From: Polytrichum commune
Taxonomy: Eukaryota > Streptophyta > Polytrichopsida > Polytrichales > Polytrichaceae
DNA: 64,000 nt
Assembly: GCA_950295325.1 (NCBI GenBank)
Contig: OX485805.1
Coordinates: forward strand, 9,982,501-10,046,500
Direction: 5' to 3'
Each line of letters begins with the position of its first letter. The stretch's first letter is position 1. Of the stretch, positions 1 to 12,256 are shown in pieces. The notes under the pieces are model-generated. The model searched no databases, was not told where the DNA came from, and saw only the letters and a program-made list of their open reading frames with translations. A program made the translations under genes and the position numbers.

Positions 1-603
1 AGTTGGTCAGATAATGACTTGTTGGTCCAAAGTTATTAAATAGCATTGCATTTCTGTGACTAGTTGATCATTTTTTATGACCTCAGTATGCCAGTTGGTC
101 ATGTATTGGACAAAGGGCAAAAACGCGTGAGGACAGCTAGTTGCAGTGTTTTGACAGGGTGGTAACCTACCAAGTTGACCCACCTAGTAGGTAGTTGTTT
201 TGAGGTATATAAAGATTGTCCTAGAACCTTTTGGCTCTCTTAGTACACATATGTGAAGATAGCTTAGACTCTTAGAGAAGGTGTGTATGCTTGTAAGTTT
301 AGACCTAGAAATGTGAGGCAGTCCAGACGGACAACAGTCTTGGAAAACAAGCAACAAAGTGTTGAAAGAGGGATTTGAAGAGTAGATTCATTGTTGGCAT
401 TCTCCTATTACTACTCTCCTTCTAAGATAACATAGTCCTTAGTGTTGGCAAGACAAAGGTGTTGAAGGTGTTATTGAAAATGTGCATTGGACAACTTGTC
501 ATGTAGGAACAAAGAATGTATTAGAAAGTAGAGAGGGTGGGTATGCGCGAACGTGACACTCATAGGAGACGTCTAGAGCAAGTAGTTAGAATGACTTGAA
601 AAA
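1..603. other. Unassigned sequence left of the foldback element
   Basis: No open reading frame or known domain is visible. A good TATA-like box (GGTATATAAAG) lies at about 203-213 and is followed by a C/T-rich stretch. This could be an LTR or a promoter, but no matching terminal repeat or transcript start can be identified in the window. The right limit is where the inverted-repeat element begins. Confidence 0.4.
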
Positions 604-1039
604 TGTACCATAGGTTGGTTGAAGCTTAGAAACGTTGGATCTGGATTCGGTTTGCGAAAACCACCTTTGACCAAAAACGTCAGCTAGTCATAAGGACCCG
701 AAAACTCCACTATAGGTTGTAGAAGGTTAGAGATGCCAGCTCTAAGCTTATATTATGGAAACAACATCTAAAAGTTGGCCATTCAGACAAAAAACGTGAG
801 CTCGTAGGTAGCGTCCAAGACATATTTTTTAGCCTTAAACATAAGTTTAAGGCGATCATACGTCAAAGGAGTTTTCTAGAGATGCACTAGGTTGGGAGGT
901 GCTTTTGCAAGGCTTGGAAATGACTAGCAACAAAAGAATTAATGTAGCAAAGAAGGACTGCAAACACCCATTAACAATGGTCTTTCATATATACGTACTC
1001 CTATTCGCTATTGATTATTGTAGCACGGGGGTGGTGCAC

Positions 1040-2210
1040 ATTTTCATTGTATGTAGCCAAGGTTTATGAGCGTGCATTCGTAAACATGCAGCCCTTGGTT
1101 ATTACGCCGAAGTTCACAATTGCATGTTCGTAAATATGCAACCTTTGTTGTTGGCCAAGGTTTACAACCGCGCATTTGTAAATACTCGTCGAGGTTTACG
1201 AACGCAAGTTCGTAACAGTGCAACACTTGGTTGATGAGCAGAAGTTTACGAAAATGTGGGCCGAAGTTTACGAACGCCCGTTCGTAAAAATCGGCGCACA
1301 TTTAAAAACTATGCAGCACTTGGTTGCTGCGTAGAAGTTTACGAAAATGTGGGCCGAGGTTTACGAACGCCCGTTCGTAAATGTGGCGGAGATTTACGAA
1401 CACCCGTTCGTAAATGTGGGCCGAGGTTTACGAACGCCCGTTCGTAAAAGTCGGCGCACATTTACTAACTATGCAGCACTTGGTAGCTGCGCAAAATTTT
1501 ACGAAAATGTGGGCCGAAGTTTACGAACGCACGTTCGTAAATGTAAGCCGAGATTTACGAACGCCCGTTCGTAAAAGTCGGCGCACATTTACTAACTATG
1601 CAGCACTTGGTTGTTGCGCAAAATTTTACGAAAATGTGGGCCGAGGTTTACGAACGCACGTTCGTAAATGTGGGCCGAGATTTACGAACGCCCGTTCGTA
1701 AATGTGGGCCGAGGTTTACGAACGCCCGTTCGTAAAAGTCGGCGCACATTTACTAACTATGCAGCACTTGGTTGCTGCGCAGAATTTTACGAAAATGTGG
1801 GCCGAGGTTTACGAACGCACGTTCGTAAATGTGGGCCGAGATTTACGAACGCCCGTTCGTAAACGTGAGCCGACGTTTACGAACGCACGTTCGTAAAAGT
1901 CGGCGCACATTTACTAACTATGCAGCACTTGGTTGTTGCGCAGAATTTTACGAAAATGTGGGCCGAGGTTTACGAACGCACGTTCGTAAATGTGGGCCGA
2001 GGTTTACGAACGCACGTTCGTAAATGTGGGCCGAGATTTACGAACGCACGTTCGTAAATGTGGGCCGAGATTTACGAACGCCCGTTCGTAAACGTGAGCT
2101 GATGTTTACGAACGCACGTTCGTAACTGTGCAGCACTTGGTTGTTGCGCTGAAGTTTACGAACGCCCGTTCGTAAACATGCTCCGGTATTTACGCATGTA
2201 CATATGTTTT
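1040..2210. repeat. Left-arm array of 22-base palindromes
   Basis: At least 20 copies of a palindrome with arms TTTACGAACG and CGTTCGTAAA around a two-base centre, for example at 1267-1288 and 2155-2176. The centre is mostly CC or CA, sometimes AC. Copies come in groups of two to four about 33-34 bp apart. Groups are separated by a spacer containing GCAGCACTTGGTTG and GTGGGCCGAG. This gives a higher-order unit of about 160 bp. The first copies (1062-1216) are decayed. Reading frames across the array only reflect the periodicity and are not genes. Confidence 0.9.
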
Positions 2211-5099
2211 TTATATTCATATATAAACAAATACAAATATGCATTGGTCTATAGTGGAGTGGTTGATATGTATCAGTGATTTGTCCATTCCATCTTGCCA
2301 CTTTTGGTTTGTGATTGATACCTATCAACCTTGAATTGGTGCCTTTACATATTGCAAGTGAAGATAAAACTTCAGAACGATAAAAATTGAAACAACCGAA
2401 TGAAAACATAATTGAGTTTCAGGTTGTGAGAAACACTAAATCGAAAAACATCGGGAAGCTTGCAAACAAAACATGCCAAAGCTCAACATACATGGAAAAA
2501 AACACATGGAATTCAACAATGAAAAGAATTTCAAAATATGAAGGAAGTGAGTTCAGGAGGATTACACTATGCACGTTGAATTGGTATACATCCAAAACTT
2601 GTGCTTCCTCATTTAGTGAAAAACTTTGAAAACCTCATAATTGTAAATTCAATCTACTGCACCCTCACATTAGTCATTCCTCCCTCACACTCTTAAGCCC
2701 TCGCACGTTACATACAAACCCTTGCAACAACTCTTATGTGTATGCAACTTTCAAGTTTGTAGCTCTCAAGCTCTCTACTAGCAAACTTGCAACCCTCAAA
2801 AGAAATTTACGACTCTCAAACACGCGCGCCAACAAAACAAAGAAAAGATATGAATAAAGAAATGACAAGAGCTCCGCTCCGCATGTGCTCAGCGTTCCGC
2901 TTCTCCTTTCTATGCTCCAAATGACAATGAAAGGAGAAGAAGGGGTGCGGGGAGGTAGCCAACGCCGCTAGGGTTTCCCTATCGTTGCTACGTGGCCTCC
3001 TCCACGTGAGAAGGGTTGGGATGTGGTGGGATGGGGTGTGGGGAGGGGATGGGATGGGATGGGATAGGGGTGGGGAGGGAATTTGTTACCATTGAAATGT
3101 GTTAGTTTCATCCAAGTTACGATACATGAATTGTTGTCATATTATGGAGGCAGTCATATGACTACCTTGTCCATACTTGTTAGGATGGAAAAACGTTCGA
3201 TGACTCTCTTGCATGAAAATAAAAGTAAAATTTGTAAGTAATGAAGGCATGCTTAATTCATGTCTTGTATTATGTATATGTAGTATAGGTGTTTATCATA
3301 TTGATTTGAATAGCTTAGTATAAATACAAATGAATTTTTTCTCCCCATTCTATTAGTCCCTATACATTTGGTTCTTTTGTAAACATTAGGTATATAGGGA
3401 GTATAAATTTGTAGTGAACAATGCACATCATTTAGTAGAAATTTGATGAAGAATCCAACCCCAAGGATGCTCATATGGTGTTTTGAAATATTTTGGTTTC
3501 AAGAATGAAATATCTTTCAAGTTGTTTATTAGTTCCTATAATCATTATTAGCTTCATAAAATACACAATTTGAGATTGGGGGGAGGGGGTGAACTTAATT
3601 TTAGTAGAGGTAGAGGTAGAGGGAAATTCAATTTCGAACATGTCATCAATTCATATAATTAGGTGTCAACTTGAACTAACATTTGTATAGTGCATTGAAC
3701 TTTAACTTCAACTTGAACTAAGTGTATTTGAGCCATGTGATCGGATGTTTGGCAAGTATAAAATGTGCATTCTACATAATTAAGTGAGTGCAATATGGGC
3801 TATTGAGTAGTCAATATCGTTTGTGTGTGTAATCTATTGTATTAACTGTCGGACATGCACAACTTTCACAAACCCTAACCCCAAACCCTAAACCCTACAT
3901 CCCTAAATCTTTTAATCTTACCAATATTCAAAATATGTGGCCATGTTGTGGTATGTGGGCATGTCCAACTGGTCTACCAATGTTGGTTGGATTGGATATT
4001 GTTTCATCCGGTTAATAACAACTATTGAGAATCATGCCGATTGTCATTTTAAGATTCAAAATTGGATTTGAGATACAACTTTGGTTTATGTCAAAAGTGA
4101 AGTTTGGAATTCTTCCTCTTTCACCTTAATAATGTTGAGTGCATTTTGATCACACAGTCCATACTTAATCTTATTCTAACATGCATGTCTTAAGACTCAA
4201 CTTTAAATGAATACTTTTAGTTATGCACCTACTTCTCGTAGGATACAAAAACATGCAATTAGTGTGACTCGACCTAGGTATGTTTTGAATTCATATGCTT
4301 AGTCTACCTTATGTACCATTCCAAATTAATTTCAATCTTGCCACACATTCCGGATTAATTCAATCTTTCCACATCTAGGTTTGCACTTAAATTAAGACCT
4401 ACATTATATTTAGGTATGGTTTCATATCATATCCTTCCTCTACCTTACAAGCCATTCCAAATTAATCCGACTTTTTATTGGTGTCCACACACTTAGTGAG
4501 CATATTCTGGACATGTTTTGATGTGAATCATATAATATATATAATTTTAGGGGCCTCCACAACTAATTTTGACCCACTCTTACCTCATTGTATGTATGTG
4601 TATATATATATCACTTAGACCTTGGTAACATATAGGTATCAATTGCCCAAAAACTTGGATTTCATAACTTGGTCGCAAATCATTTATTTAATGTTAAGCA
4701 TCATCATATTTCAATAACATTTGACTATTATAGTATTTATATTTTTATCCTGAGGCCTTGGTAACACCTAAGGTGTGCGAGCGACATTAATATTTTCAAT
4801 ATGTTGCATGCATGCCATACATGTTCCATACATAGCGTCATACATGTTTCGCATGGATAGAATGACATATTGTTAGGTTAAGGTAGGCGGCGGGAATCCG
4901 CTTTTTAAAGAGCATCCAAGGGATTTTGAATCGCCCTAGAGCAGTACTTAAAGGTCTTCCCCCCCACACCATAGCTCTTTTTTGCGGCATGCTCTAGAGA
5001 CTGCTCTAGAGACTTGTAGGAGTGCGCGCATATCACATTTCTATGCGTCCACACTACACACTTCATGTACGTACAACGTATATCCACCGCATATACCGC
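2211..5099. other. Non-coding core of the foldback element
   Basis: AT-rich sequence with no credible gene in either strand. At about 3010-3085 there is a G-rich stretch built on GGGAT and GGGG runs. At 3870-3897 there is a short run of plant-telomere-like CCCTAAA motifs. Nothing resembling a transposase catalytic motif was found, so the element is probably non-autonomous. Confidence 0.5.
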
Positions 5100-5640
5100 C
5101 GCGTATTCCGGAGGTTTACGAACGCGCGTTCGTAAACGTCAGCGCACATTTACGAATGCCCGTTCGTAAACCTTGGCCACATTTACGAATGCCCGTTCGT
5201 AAATCTCCGCCACATTTACGAACGGGCGTTCGTAAACCTCGGCCACATTTACGAACGGGCGTTCGCAAACCTCGGCCCACATTTTCGTACACTTATGCGC
5301 AGCAACCAAGTGTTGCATAGTTACGAACGTGCGTTCGTAAACGTCAGCGCACATTTACGAACGGGCGTTCGTAAACCTCGGCCCACATTTTCGTAAACTT
5401 CGGCGCAGCAACCAAATGCTGCACAGTTACGAACGTGCGTTCGTAAACATCGGCCCACATTTTCGTAAGCTTCTGCGCAGCAACCAAGTGTTGCACAGTT
5501 ACGAACGTGCGTTCGTAAACCTCGGCCCACATTTACGAACGGGCGTTTGTAAACCTCGATGCACATTTACGAATGGGCGTACGTAAACATCGGCCCATAT
5601 TTTTGTAAACTTCTGCGTAGCAACGAAATGCTGCATAGTA
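5100..5640. repeat. Right-arm array of 22-base palindromes
   Basis: Inverted counterpart of the left-arm array. Copies occur for example at 5115-5136 (perfect, centre CG) and 5565-5586 (decayed). Centres are mostly GG and TG, the complements of the CC and CA seen on the left. This confirms that the whole block is inverted and not independently grown. The spacer with CGCAGCAACCAAGTG is also inverted relative to the left arm. Confidence 0.88.
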
Positions 5641-6089
5641 CGTATATATGAAAGCCCATTGTTAATGGGTGTTTGCAGTCCTTCCTTGCTACATTAACTC
5701 TTTTGTTGCTAGTCATTTCCAAGCCTTGCAAAAACACCTCCCAACCTAGTGCATCTCTAGAAAACTCCTTTGACGTATGATCGCCTTAAACTTCTGTTTA
5801 AGGCTAAAAAATATGTCTTGGATACTACCTACGAGCTCACGTTTTTGGTCTGAATGGCCAACTTTTAGATGTTGTTTCCATAATATAAGCTTAGAGCTGG
5901 CATTTGTAACCTTCTACAACCTATAGTGGAGTTTTCGGGTCCTTATGACTAGCTAACGTTTTTGGTCAAAGGTGGTTTTCGCAAACCGAATCCAGATCCA
6001 ATGTTTCTATTAAGCTTCAAGCCTTCAACCAACCTATGGTACAAATATAAATCACAAATCACAAATCAATGCATTTGTAGTATTGGTTC

Positions 6090-7150
6090 AAACATAGATG
6101 ATGGTTGAGAGTTTACAAACGCACGTTCGTAAATCACAAATCAACGCATTTGTAGTATTGGTTGAAACATATATGGTGATTGAGAGTTTACAAACGCGCG
6201 TTCGTAAATCACAAATGAACGCATTTGTATTAATGATTCAATCACATGTGATGGCTAAGAGTTTACGAACGTGTGTTCGTAAATATCACCTGTGAGTATG
6301 GTCTATGTATCTAGCAATATCCATAGATAGACATACATCTATGCATAGACCCAAACAATATATCATAGTGATATACGAACGTGCGTTCGTAAATACCACC
6401 TATGAGTATGGTCTATGTGTCTAGGAACATCCATAGATGGACATACATCTATGCATAGACCCAAACAATATGTCATGGTGATATACGAACGCACGTTCGT
6501 AAATATATGACCCAAAGCCTTATGAACGGTCGTTTGTAAATACCACCTGTGAATATGGTCTATGTATCCAAACAACATCCATACATAGACACATCTATGC
6601 ATCGACCCAAATATGATGATGATATATGATATAAGTCTGTCATGATGATATACGAATGGGCATTCATAAAGATATCTACCAAAGCTTTACGAACGGCCAT
6701 TCGTATGGAGTATACCAATCCAATTGCCCCAAATACCCGTATGATGGCATACTTTTTGCGAAAGTACATCCGTAAAATACCACAATTATTACAGTCTAAA
6801 TTTTATTTGTCATAAAAAATACAACATGTGACATACGCGCGGCCGTTCATGAAGATACCCTCCTGGAATATGTATAGGGAGGTATACGAACGCCCATTCG
6901 TATATCCCAAGTCGTATTTTTTTGTATTTTGGGCCTATAATCGACGACATACATCGTATCGACTGTGTATGCGACTAATATTTTTTAAATCCATATCATT
7001 GAGTTTTTTTCATATGCATGTATAATGTTCTTTGACACCAATGTGAATATATGTATCGTGTGATCTTTAACATCATGTGTTGTTTGTCCCATGCACAATT
7101 TGATCATGAAATGGGATGTGCTTTACGACCGCGCGTTCGTGAACATATGT
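6090..7150. repeat. Dispersed decayed copies of the same palindrome, with a ~118-bp tandem array
   Basis: The palindrome continues outside the right arm at about 6115, 6186, 6252, 6372, 6483, 6660, 6690, 6885 and 7123, with increasing substitutions. From about 6250 to 6600 three units of roughly 115-118 bp repeat. Each has one palindrome followed by CTATGCATAGACCCAAACAA. This suggests a second, older copy or satellite derived from the same sequence. Confidence 0.75.
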
Positions 7151-8204
7151 GAAAATCATGTCTTGTATTGATGTAGAACCATGTCTATGGTTACTTAACA
7201 AATCATTTCAACGCCTTCTAAAGATAATAAATAACACCATGTGATGCCCATGTTTATTGGAATGGAAAAATAAGGATTATTTGCACATGACCATGGATTG
7301 TTTTGGAACACATGTTCGTGTTTATTTATGAGGTTCTCCAATGGTATCCCAACACCTACTTTTTAATGTCCACAATGCGAGCGTGTCTTTGGTTTGCTAG
7401 TCATTATTGTCTCTTTAGTTGGAAAATGTATGTATTTCAGGTCATATATACTCACATATAGTGTGTCCACTCTTATTTGCATAGCATCGTGGTGATGGTA
7501 GTGGATGTAGTAGATAGTGCCTTTGTCCATTCCATGGTTGTTTTTTAGGTGTGATGGTAGTGGATGTAGTAGATAGTGCCTTTGTGTTGTCGACATATGC
7601 ATCGTCTTTAGATAATGAATGTGAACTCTCTTCCCGATCGGCTAACAATATTGACGGGACAATCGTGGTGGGTGTGTTTGTGGATACATCTTTCGGTGGA
7701 CATAACATAGGTTGGAATTAGTGTGAAAATAGGGGCATTGTATAGACTTGGTTGTATTGCGGCTACATTCAAACTTATTTTAAATAAGTTTGGGATATGC
7801 CATCTAATTCAATAAGACCTTTCCATATGGGATGCGCATCCTAGACTCTATAATGACATAAAACCATTTTTTGGGAGATTTGATTGTTATTTTCCATGTG
7901 AAGTTCATGTTTTGATCACGATATTTAAAATTACTATATTTAGTAATGTGAATATTCTTTGCGTACAAACTTATGAACTATCATTTTCCCAATGTTCCCA
8001 ATGTTCCCATTATAATGTATGCTCACAATATTGGCATCCCAAACTATGGGTGAATTTGATTTTGAGACTTTCCAAAGTCTCCGATTAACGAATATAGTGT
8101 TACATGCATTCAAAGCAACCAGTAAATTCGGGTATGTTAAGAAAAATGAACCCTTTCAGTAAAAACGATAATATTTTGAATTAAAGCCCTTCTAGTAAAT
8201 CCAC
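7151..8204. other. Intergenic, no gene seen
   Basis: No supported coding region. A 34-bp segment (beginning TGATGGTAGTGG) occurs at 7493 and again at 7552, a local tandem duplication with 59-bp offset. Open frames here are short and without recognisable domains. Confidence 0.5.
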
Positions 8205-8355
8205 GCTGTAATCGTCATGAGCAGTTGACAAAAATTTGTCAACTGCTTTGAAAAATTCCGAAGTTGACAAAACTCAGCACCAAAATACGACATTCGTCAA
8301 TTCGGACAATTTTTTGTCAACTTTCAGTCAATTTGACAGCCATTTCCTTGTAGTG
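8205..8355. mobile_element. CACTA-like terminus with subterminal repeats
   Basis: The segment ends at 8355 with TTCCTTGTAGTG, which read on the minus strand is CACTACAAGGAA, the typical start of CACTA (En/Spm) elements. The adjoining 140 bp contain several copies of TTGACA or its complement. They include a palindrome at 8221-8246 with 12-base arms (GCAGTTGACAAA) around AA. Repeated short motifs next to the end are typical transposase-binding subterminal repeats. The partner end was not found. Confidence 0.55.
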
Positions 8356-8907
8356 GGAACAAGGCCATTCATATGTCACATAATATACATTGTCATTTAG
8401 ACAATAATGTCTATACCAAGAGGATGTGGAACATAAATTCTAATTGTCACCAAAGTTCACTAGATATATGCATAATTGCATAATATATATCTCCAAAGTT
8501 GATTAACCTCGTTCACTTGAATGCCATGGACATCCTAACGTACATAGCACTAAAACCAACACCCCAAAATCTTGCATACTAAATACATTATTGATGTAAT
8601 AAATGTCCACCACCTTAGCATCAAGTGTCCTTGTTAGTTTTGGGTCATCTACCAATAAAACTATTAACCCCTTGCAACTCCTACTACATACAAAAATTTA
8701 GTTTACACATGCTTTGGTGTGTTGGAATCCCCTGTCAACTCCTAACAATAAGGATCTAAAATGTTTGAGTCCAATGATAGACTCCTCCGACTTCTAAATT
8801 AACAACTAAGCAAACATATTCGGAGGGTTCAAATTATCAACCACTTGAACATTAAAAAAATGACATGTAGGCCTGAAGCAAATAGAGAGTAGGAAGTGCG
8901 ATTGTAC
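8356..8907. other. Sequence downstream of the P450 heme-binding exon
   Basis: A P450 of this clan normally has one more short C-terminal exon after the splice donor at 8907-8906. I could not recognise it here, so the gene's 3' end is either far downstream or lost. Confidence 0.4.
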
Positions 8908-9026
8908 CTGCATTTGGTGATGAGATGGTTAATAAGAAATATTGTTTGTATCCTTGCCATTTTTTGACCAGGGCAAGATTTTGGACCAATCCCGAAACCA
9001 AGATATGTGTCAATTTTTGGAGCAGT
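8908..9026 (-). CDS. P450 exon 8: heme-binding cysteine loop
   Basis: Begins TAPKIDTYL after a weak acceptor (TGTAAAAAG), matching the usual intron place before (V)APKPNT in relatives. It contains FGIGPKSCPG, the FxxGxRxCxG heme-ligand motif with K for R, followed by the L helix ARIQTIFLINHLITK. Donor GTACAA after 8908 sits at the family's usual last intron. It is assigned to the same gene by phase and order although 9.8 kb away. Confidence 0.82.
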
Positions 9027-9995
9027 CTTTTTACACATCATGGTAAACAACACACACGGGTAGATCACTTAGTGCATTTTGAAAACGACGTGCGGCATAA
9101 TATAGAGAGGATTAAAATCATTTGAAATAAAAATTATAAAGGAATTCCAAATAATGAAGGGGCCAATAAATGTAGAGAATCATGTTATAAGTAAGTTAGA
9201 TGGACATAAAACGTGGGCCATTATTCTTTTGTAAAATTAATATAGGGTGTGAGCCCAAAATGGTGCCCACATGTGTTCTTAACCCTTTGAAACCGTTAAA
9301 AGTTATATTTTCATGTTTTATGATTATTCACAAAAATATAAAAAAAGTGAGGCTTGGGTGAAGTTATGTTTAAGCCTTAGGCTTGTGTGGAGTGGTTGAT
9401 TAGAAGTGTAGCAGCATGAAGAAAGTTTCTTAGTTAGGTGAGAGTAGTGTGTGGTGAACCAAGGGTAGCTCCTTGAGTTAAATGGTTGAATTAGGATCTA
9501 TGTTGTTGGTTTAAGAGTTGAAGGCTTAGAGGATAGGATGAGGGCCTACAAAGTAAGAAATGATCAAAAGGCTTATCTTGAGCCTTGGGGGTGCCCACCT
9601 CTTCCCTTTCCCCTCCCTTTATAATCCTCACTCTTCCTTTTCTCCTTTTTTTTTTCCTTCGTGCTCCTTGGTACCCCATGTGTTATAAATGTAGGTGTAT
9701 GAGAAACAAGAAAGGAGCACGTGTGTGTGCAAGGTTTCAAGGTGAAGAGCCAAGACTAATTAGTCTTGAAGTTAGCTTCACATTGTTGGATGTAGTCTTG
9801 GATTTAAGGCATTTAGAAACAAGAGCTTAGCTCATAGTGTTCAACTTCTAGCATTTAGATTTATAGTATTTAGATTTATAGTGCTTAGAGTTATGATATT
9901 TGAACTTGTGGCATCTAGATTTATGTTAGATTAGTAGCCATTAATTTTGTGGGTCTAGTTGAAGTTGGGTTCTACTAGTTGGGAACTACCGGGTG

Positions 9996-10260
9996 AAGCT
10001 GGTTCGACCCAGTTGGTTTACTTCAGAGTTGAAGCTGGTTCGACCCAGCTGGTTTACTTCAAAGTTGAAGCTGGTTCGACCCAGCTAGTTTACTTCAGAG
10101 TTGAAGCTTGTTCGATCCAGCTGGTTTACTTCAGAGTTGCAGCTGGTTCTACCAGTTGGGGGGAACTGCCGGGTGAAGCCGGTTTGACCCAGCTGGTTTA
10201 CTTCAGAGTTGAAGCTGGTTCGACCAGCTGGGGTACTGCCAGGTGGAAGCTGGTTCAACT
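9996..10260 (+). repeat. ~36-bp minisatellite in family B copy 1
   Basis: Six to seven imperfect units containing GAAGCTGGTTCGACCCAG and TTTACTTCAGAGTT. The other two family B copies carry unrelated minisatellites at the corresponding place. Confidence 0.8.
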
Positions 10261-10483
10261 AACTAATTTACAGCCGAGTCTAAGGGGGCTAGTTAGTTAG
10301 GCTAGTTAATAGACTAGCTAGTTGAGCTAGTTAGTTAGACTAGATAGTTTGGCTAGTTGGGTCAAGCTAGTTGGGTTAGTGGCCGTATTAAGGGTGAACT
10401 TGGGAAGGAGTTGTGAAGGAGTTGTGGAAAAGGGAGCGATGATAAGTTACATAAGTGTTTTTTAACAATTGTATTGAAGACTT

Positions 10484-10672
10484 ATGTGCCTCATGGAATC
10501 AACAAGCCGTAGCCTCAACGAGGTGTTATGCACTAGTGAAGAATCGTCAGCCATGACCAAGTTTGCAAGAGGGAAATCCTTGAGGGCATGCGTGGCAAAG
10601 GCGATGGGGTGGACTCTTGAGAAAGCCAAGGATGAACCTATGCAAGAGGATCACATTAATAAAATATCATGA
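10484..10672 (+). CDS. Short conserved ORF in family B LTR, copy 1
   Basis: A 62-codon frame. Its C-terminal half reads SLRACVAKAMGWTLEKAK, then ends with INKIS. The same peptide, with conservative changes, is encoded at the same place in copies 2 and 3. Compared with copy 3 over 18 codons, I count about nine third-base synonymous differences against two amino-acid changes, which suggests selection on the protein. No known domain is recognised and function is unknown. The start codon is uncertain. Confidence 0.45.
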   Translation: MCLMESTSRSLNEVLCTSEESSAMTKFARGKSLRACVAKAMGWTLEKAKDEPMQEDHINKIS

Positions 10673-10895
10673 CTTGAAGTAAGTTGTGAATCCATCAAGG
10701 TGGAATGTACATTCTATGTCACTACAAGTTTTTATGTTACACATGTGATCTCCAAACCCATTATTCGGACTAGGATGCTTAAGGGTGGTGGGTTTGGCCT
10801 CACATAGGGGCTGAAGATAAGGATCCTAGAAGGTATGTTTAATATGATATATAAATGGGTCAGCATTTTGTAAACCGCATGTTGTGTTTGTGAAC

Positions 10896-11176
10896 ACATG
10901 TGGTATTTTTGGGCCACCCCCTTTCGAGGGAGCCTAAAAGTATCACACAAGCCCTTCGGTGAAGGTGGTCTGCACTTGCAGGTGCCCAAGCCGAACCCGG
11001 ATGATAGGTGTATAACGTGAGTAGTTAGATTTTTAAGGGAAATTAAATATGCATCATAGTACCTCCGGAGGTTGGGCCTTAGTTTTTTACTATTGTGACT
11101 CTAAATTCTACTAACCAATTTCATATCTAGTTCTAACCTTAACTTACAACCTATTCTCCCGGCAGACGCACCAATT
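10896..11176 (+). repeat. Dispersed repeat R1, short copy
   Basis: Begins ATGTGGTATTTTTGGGCCA and runs to the next copy at 11177. It matches about 280 bp of the longer copies at 11177 and 37777 with few differences. No coding content is recognised. Confidence 0.75.
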
Positions 11177-11975
11177 ATGTGGTACTTTTGGGCCACTCCC
11201 TTTCGAAGGAGCCTAAAAATATCACACAAGCCCTTCGGTGAAGGTGGCCTGCACTTGCAGGTGCCCAAGCCGAACCCGGATGATAGGTGTATAACGTGAG
11301 TATTTAGATTTTTAAGGGAAATTAAATATGCGTCGTAGTACCTCCCGAGGTTGGGCCTTAGTTTTTTACTATTGTGGCTCTAAATTCCACTAACCAATTT
11401 CATATCTAGTTCTAACCTTAACTTACAACTTATTCTACGTGCAGACGCACTAGCCTTGAAACCAAAGCAATCATAATTTGTGAATTGAGATGGTTCTGAT
11501 ACACACCAACCGGATGTGACTCATACCACCCTAGCTCAATGAACGGAATAACGACAATTTCATGGACCATTCAATTCTTCTTATTTCTTTACTTAGTTCT
11601 ATTTAGTTTTCTAAACGGGGGAACTTGGCCTAAGTCCCACCCTTCACACAAATTCTTTTTTAATTACTTACTTTCGTTTGCACGTCCTACCTCACTACAT
11701 TCACATATTAGGCATCACCCCTTACCTGGTCGGTGCACCCCTTACCTCGGAACCTTCTAAGGCCTCGTGCAGGTCTTTTGAAGGTTGAATGACATCTCAA
11801 ACCCATTCGGAAATCAATGGGTCGAAGGGTGGTGTCACTCTACCGAGTTAAGTTTCCGATTTGGGTCTCTTGCCAACAAGGGTTTTACGATTTATTTTGT
11901 ATGTTTTGAATGTTAAATGTGTTTACACTGGATAGACCACGAAATACAACTTAATAGGACCAGGGTGACGGACGA
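11177..11975 (+). repeat. Dispersed repeat R1, long copy
   Basis: About 800 bp, directly following the short copy. It contains CCTTCGGTGAAGGTGGCCTG and, near its end, ACTGGATAGACCACGAAAT. The third copy at 37777-38430 keeps the same order with an internal deletion. Its class (LTR fragment or other) is undetermined. Confidence 0.75.
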
Positions 11976-12256
11976 CTTGTAGGTTCAACCTGTTGCGCAA
12001 TCTTCATAAATTGGGGCCATTACTCCCAATATATGGGGCCAACATCATAATAGTGGATTCGCGGGTCATTAATCCCACCTTTCCACCAACAACATTAAAA
12101 GTGGTTATGTCGGTGATTAATCCCATTTACCACATACGAAACTTGCTAATAAGTGAAGTTACTACCACAAAACATATCAAGGGGCCCGAAAACAATGTAG
12201 GTGGGTATTCCCTTGGCGGTCAAGTGGTCAAGCCACTTGACCTTACGAGATAGGTG

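Larger units (their letters stand above)
604..6043. mobile_element. Large foldback-like element with long inverted arms
   Basis: The sequence from about 604 (TGTACCATAGGTTGG) is repeated in inverted orientation ending at about 6043 (CCAACCTATGGTACA). Similarity between arms continues through roughly 400 bp of unique sequence (604-1020 against 5640-6043). It then continues into palindrome-rich blocks (1040-2210 against 5100-5640). The left arm is longer, about 1.6 kb against 0.95 kb, because the palindrome block has more units. No transposase reading frame is seen. A target duplication could not be recognised. This is a DNA element of the foldback or long-TIR type by structure; the superfamily is unknown. 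Confidence 0.75.
9248..10804 (+). mobile_element. Solo LTR, family B copy 1
   Basis: Starts TGTGAGCCCAAAATGG and ends GGTTTGGCCTCACA, giving short inverted ends TGTGAG/CTCACA. It is flanked on both sides by TAGGG (9243-9247 and 10805-10809), a 5-bp target duplication typical of LTR insertion. At 1557 bp it has no internal retrotransposon domains, so a solo LTR (or a small LTR-like element) is the best reading. It contains a tandem array at about 9996-10260 and a short open frame near its 3' end. It lies in P450 intron 7. Confidence 0.85.

Noticed and set aside
1256-2409. Many overlapping 60-120-codon frames (YERPFVNV-type peptides)
   Set aside because: They arise from the periodic palindromes in several frames and both strands; no start context or stable frame.
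3870-3897. Telomere or subtelomere
   Set aside because: Only three to four imperfect CCCTAAA units; too short for a telomeric tract.
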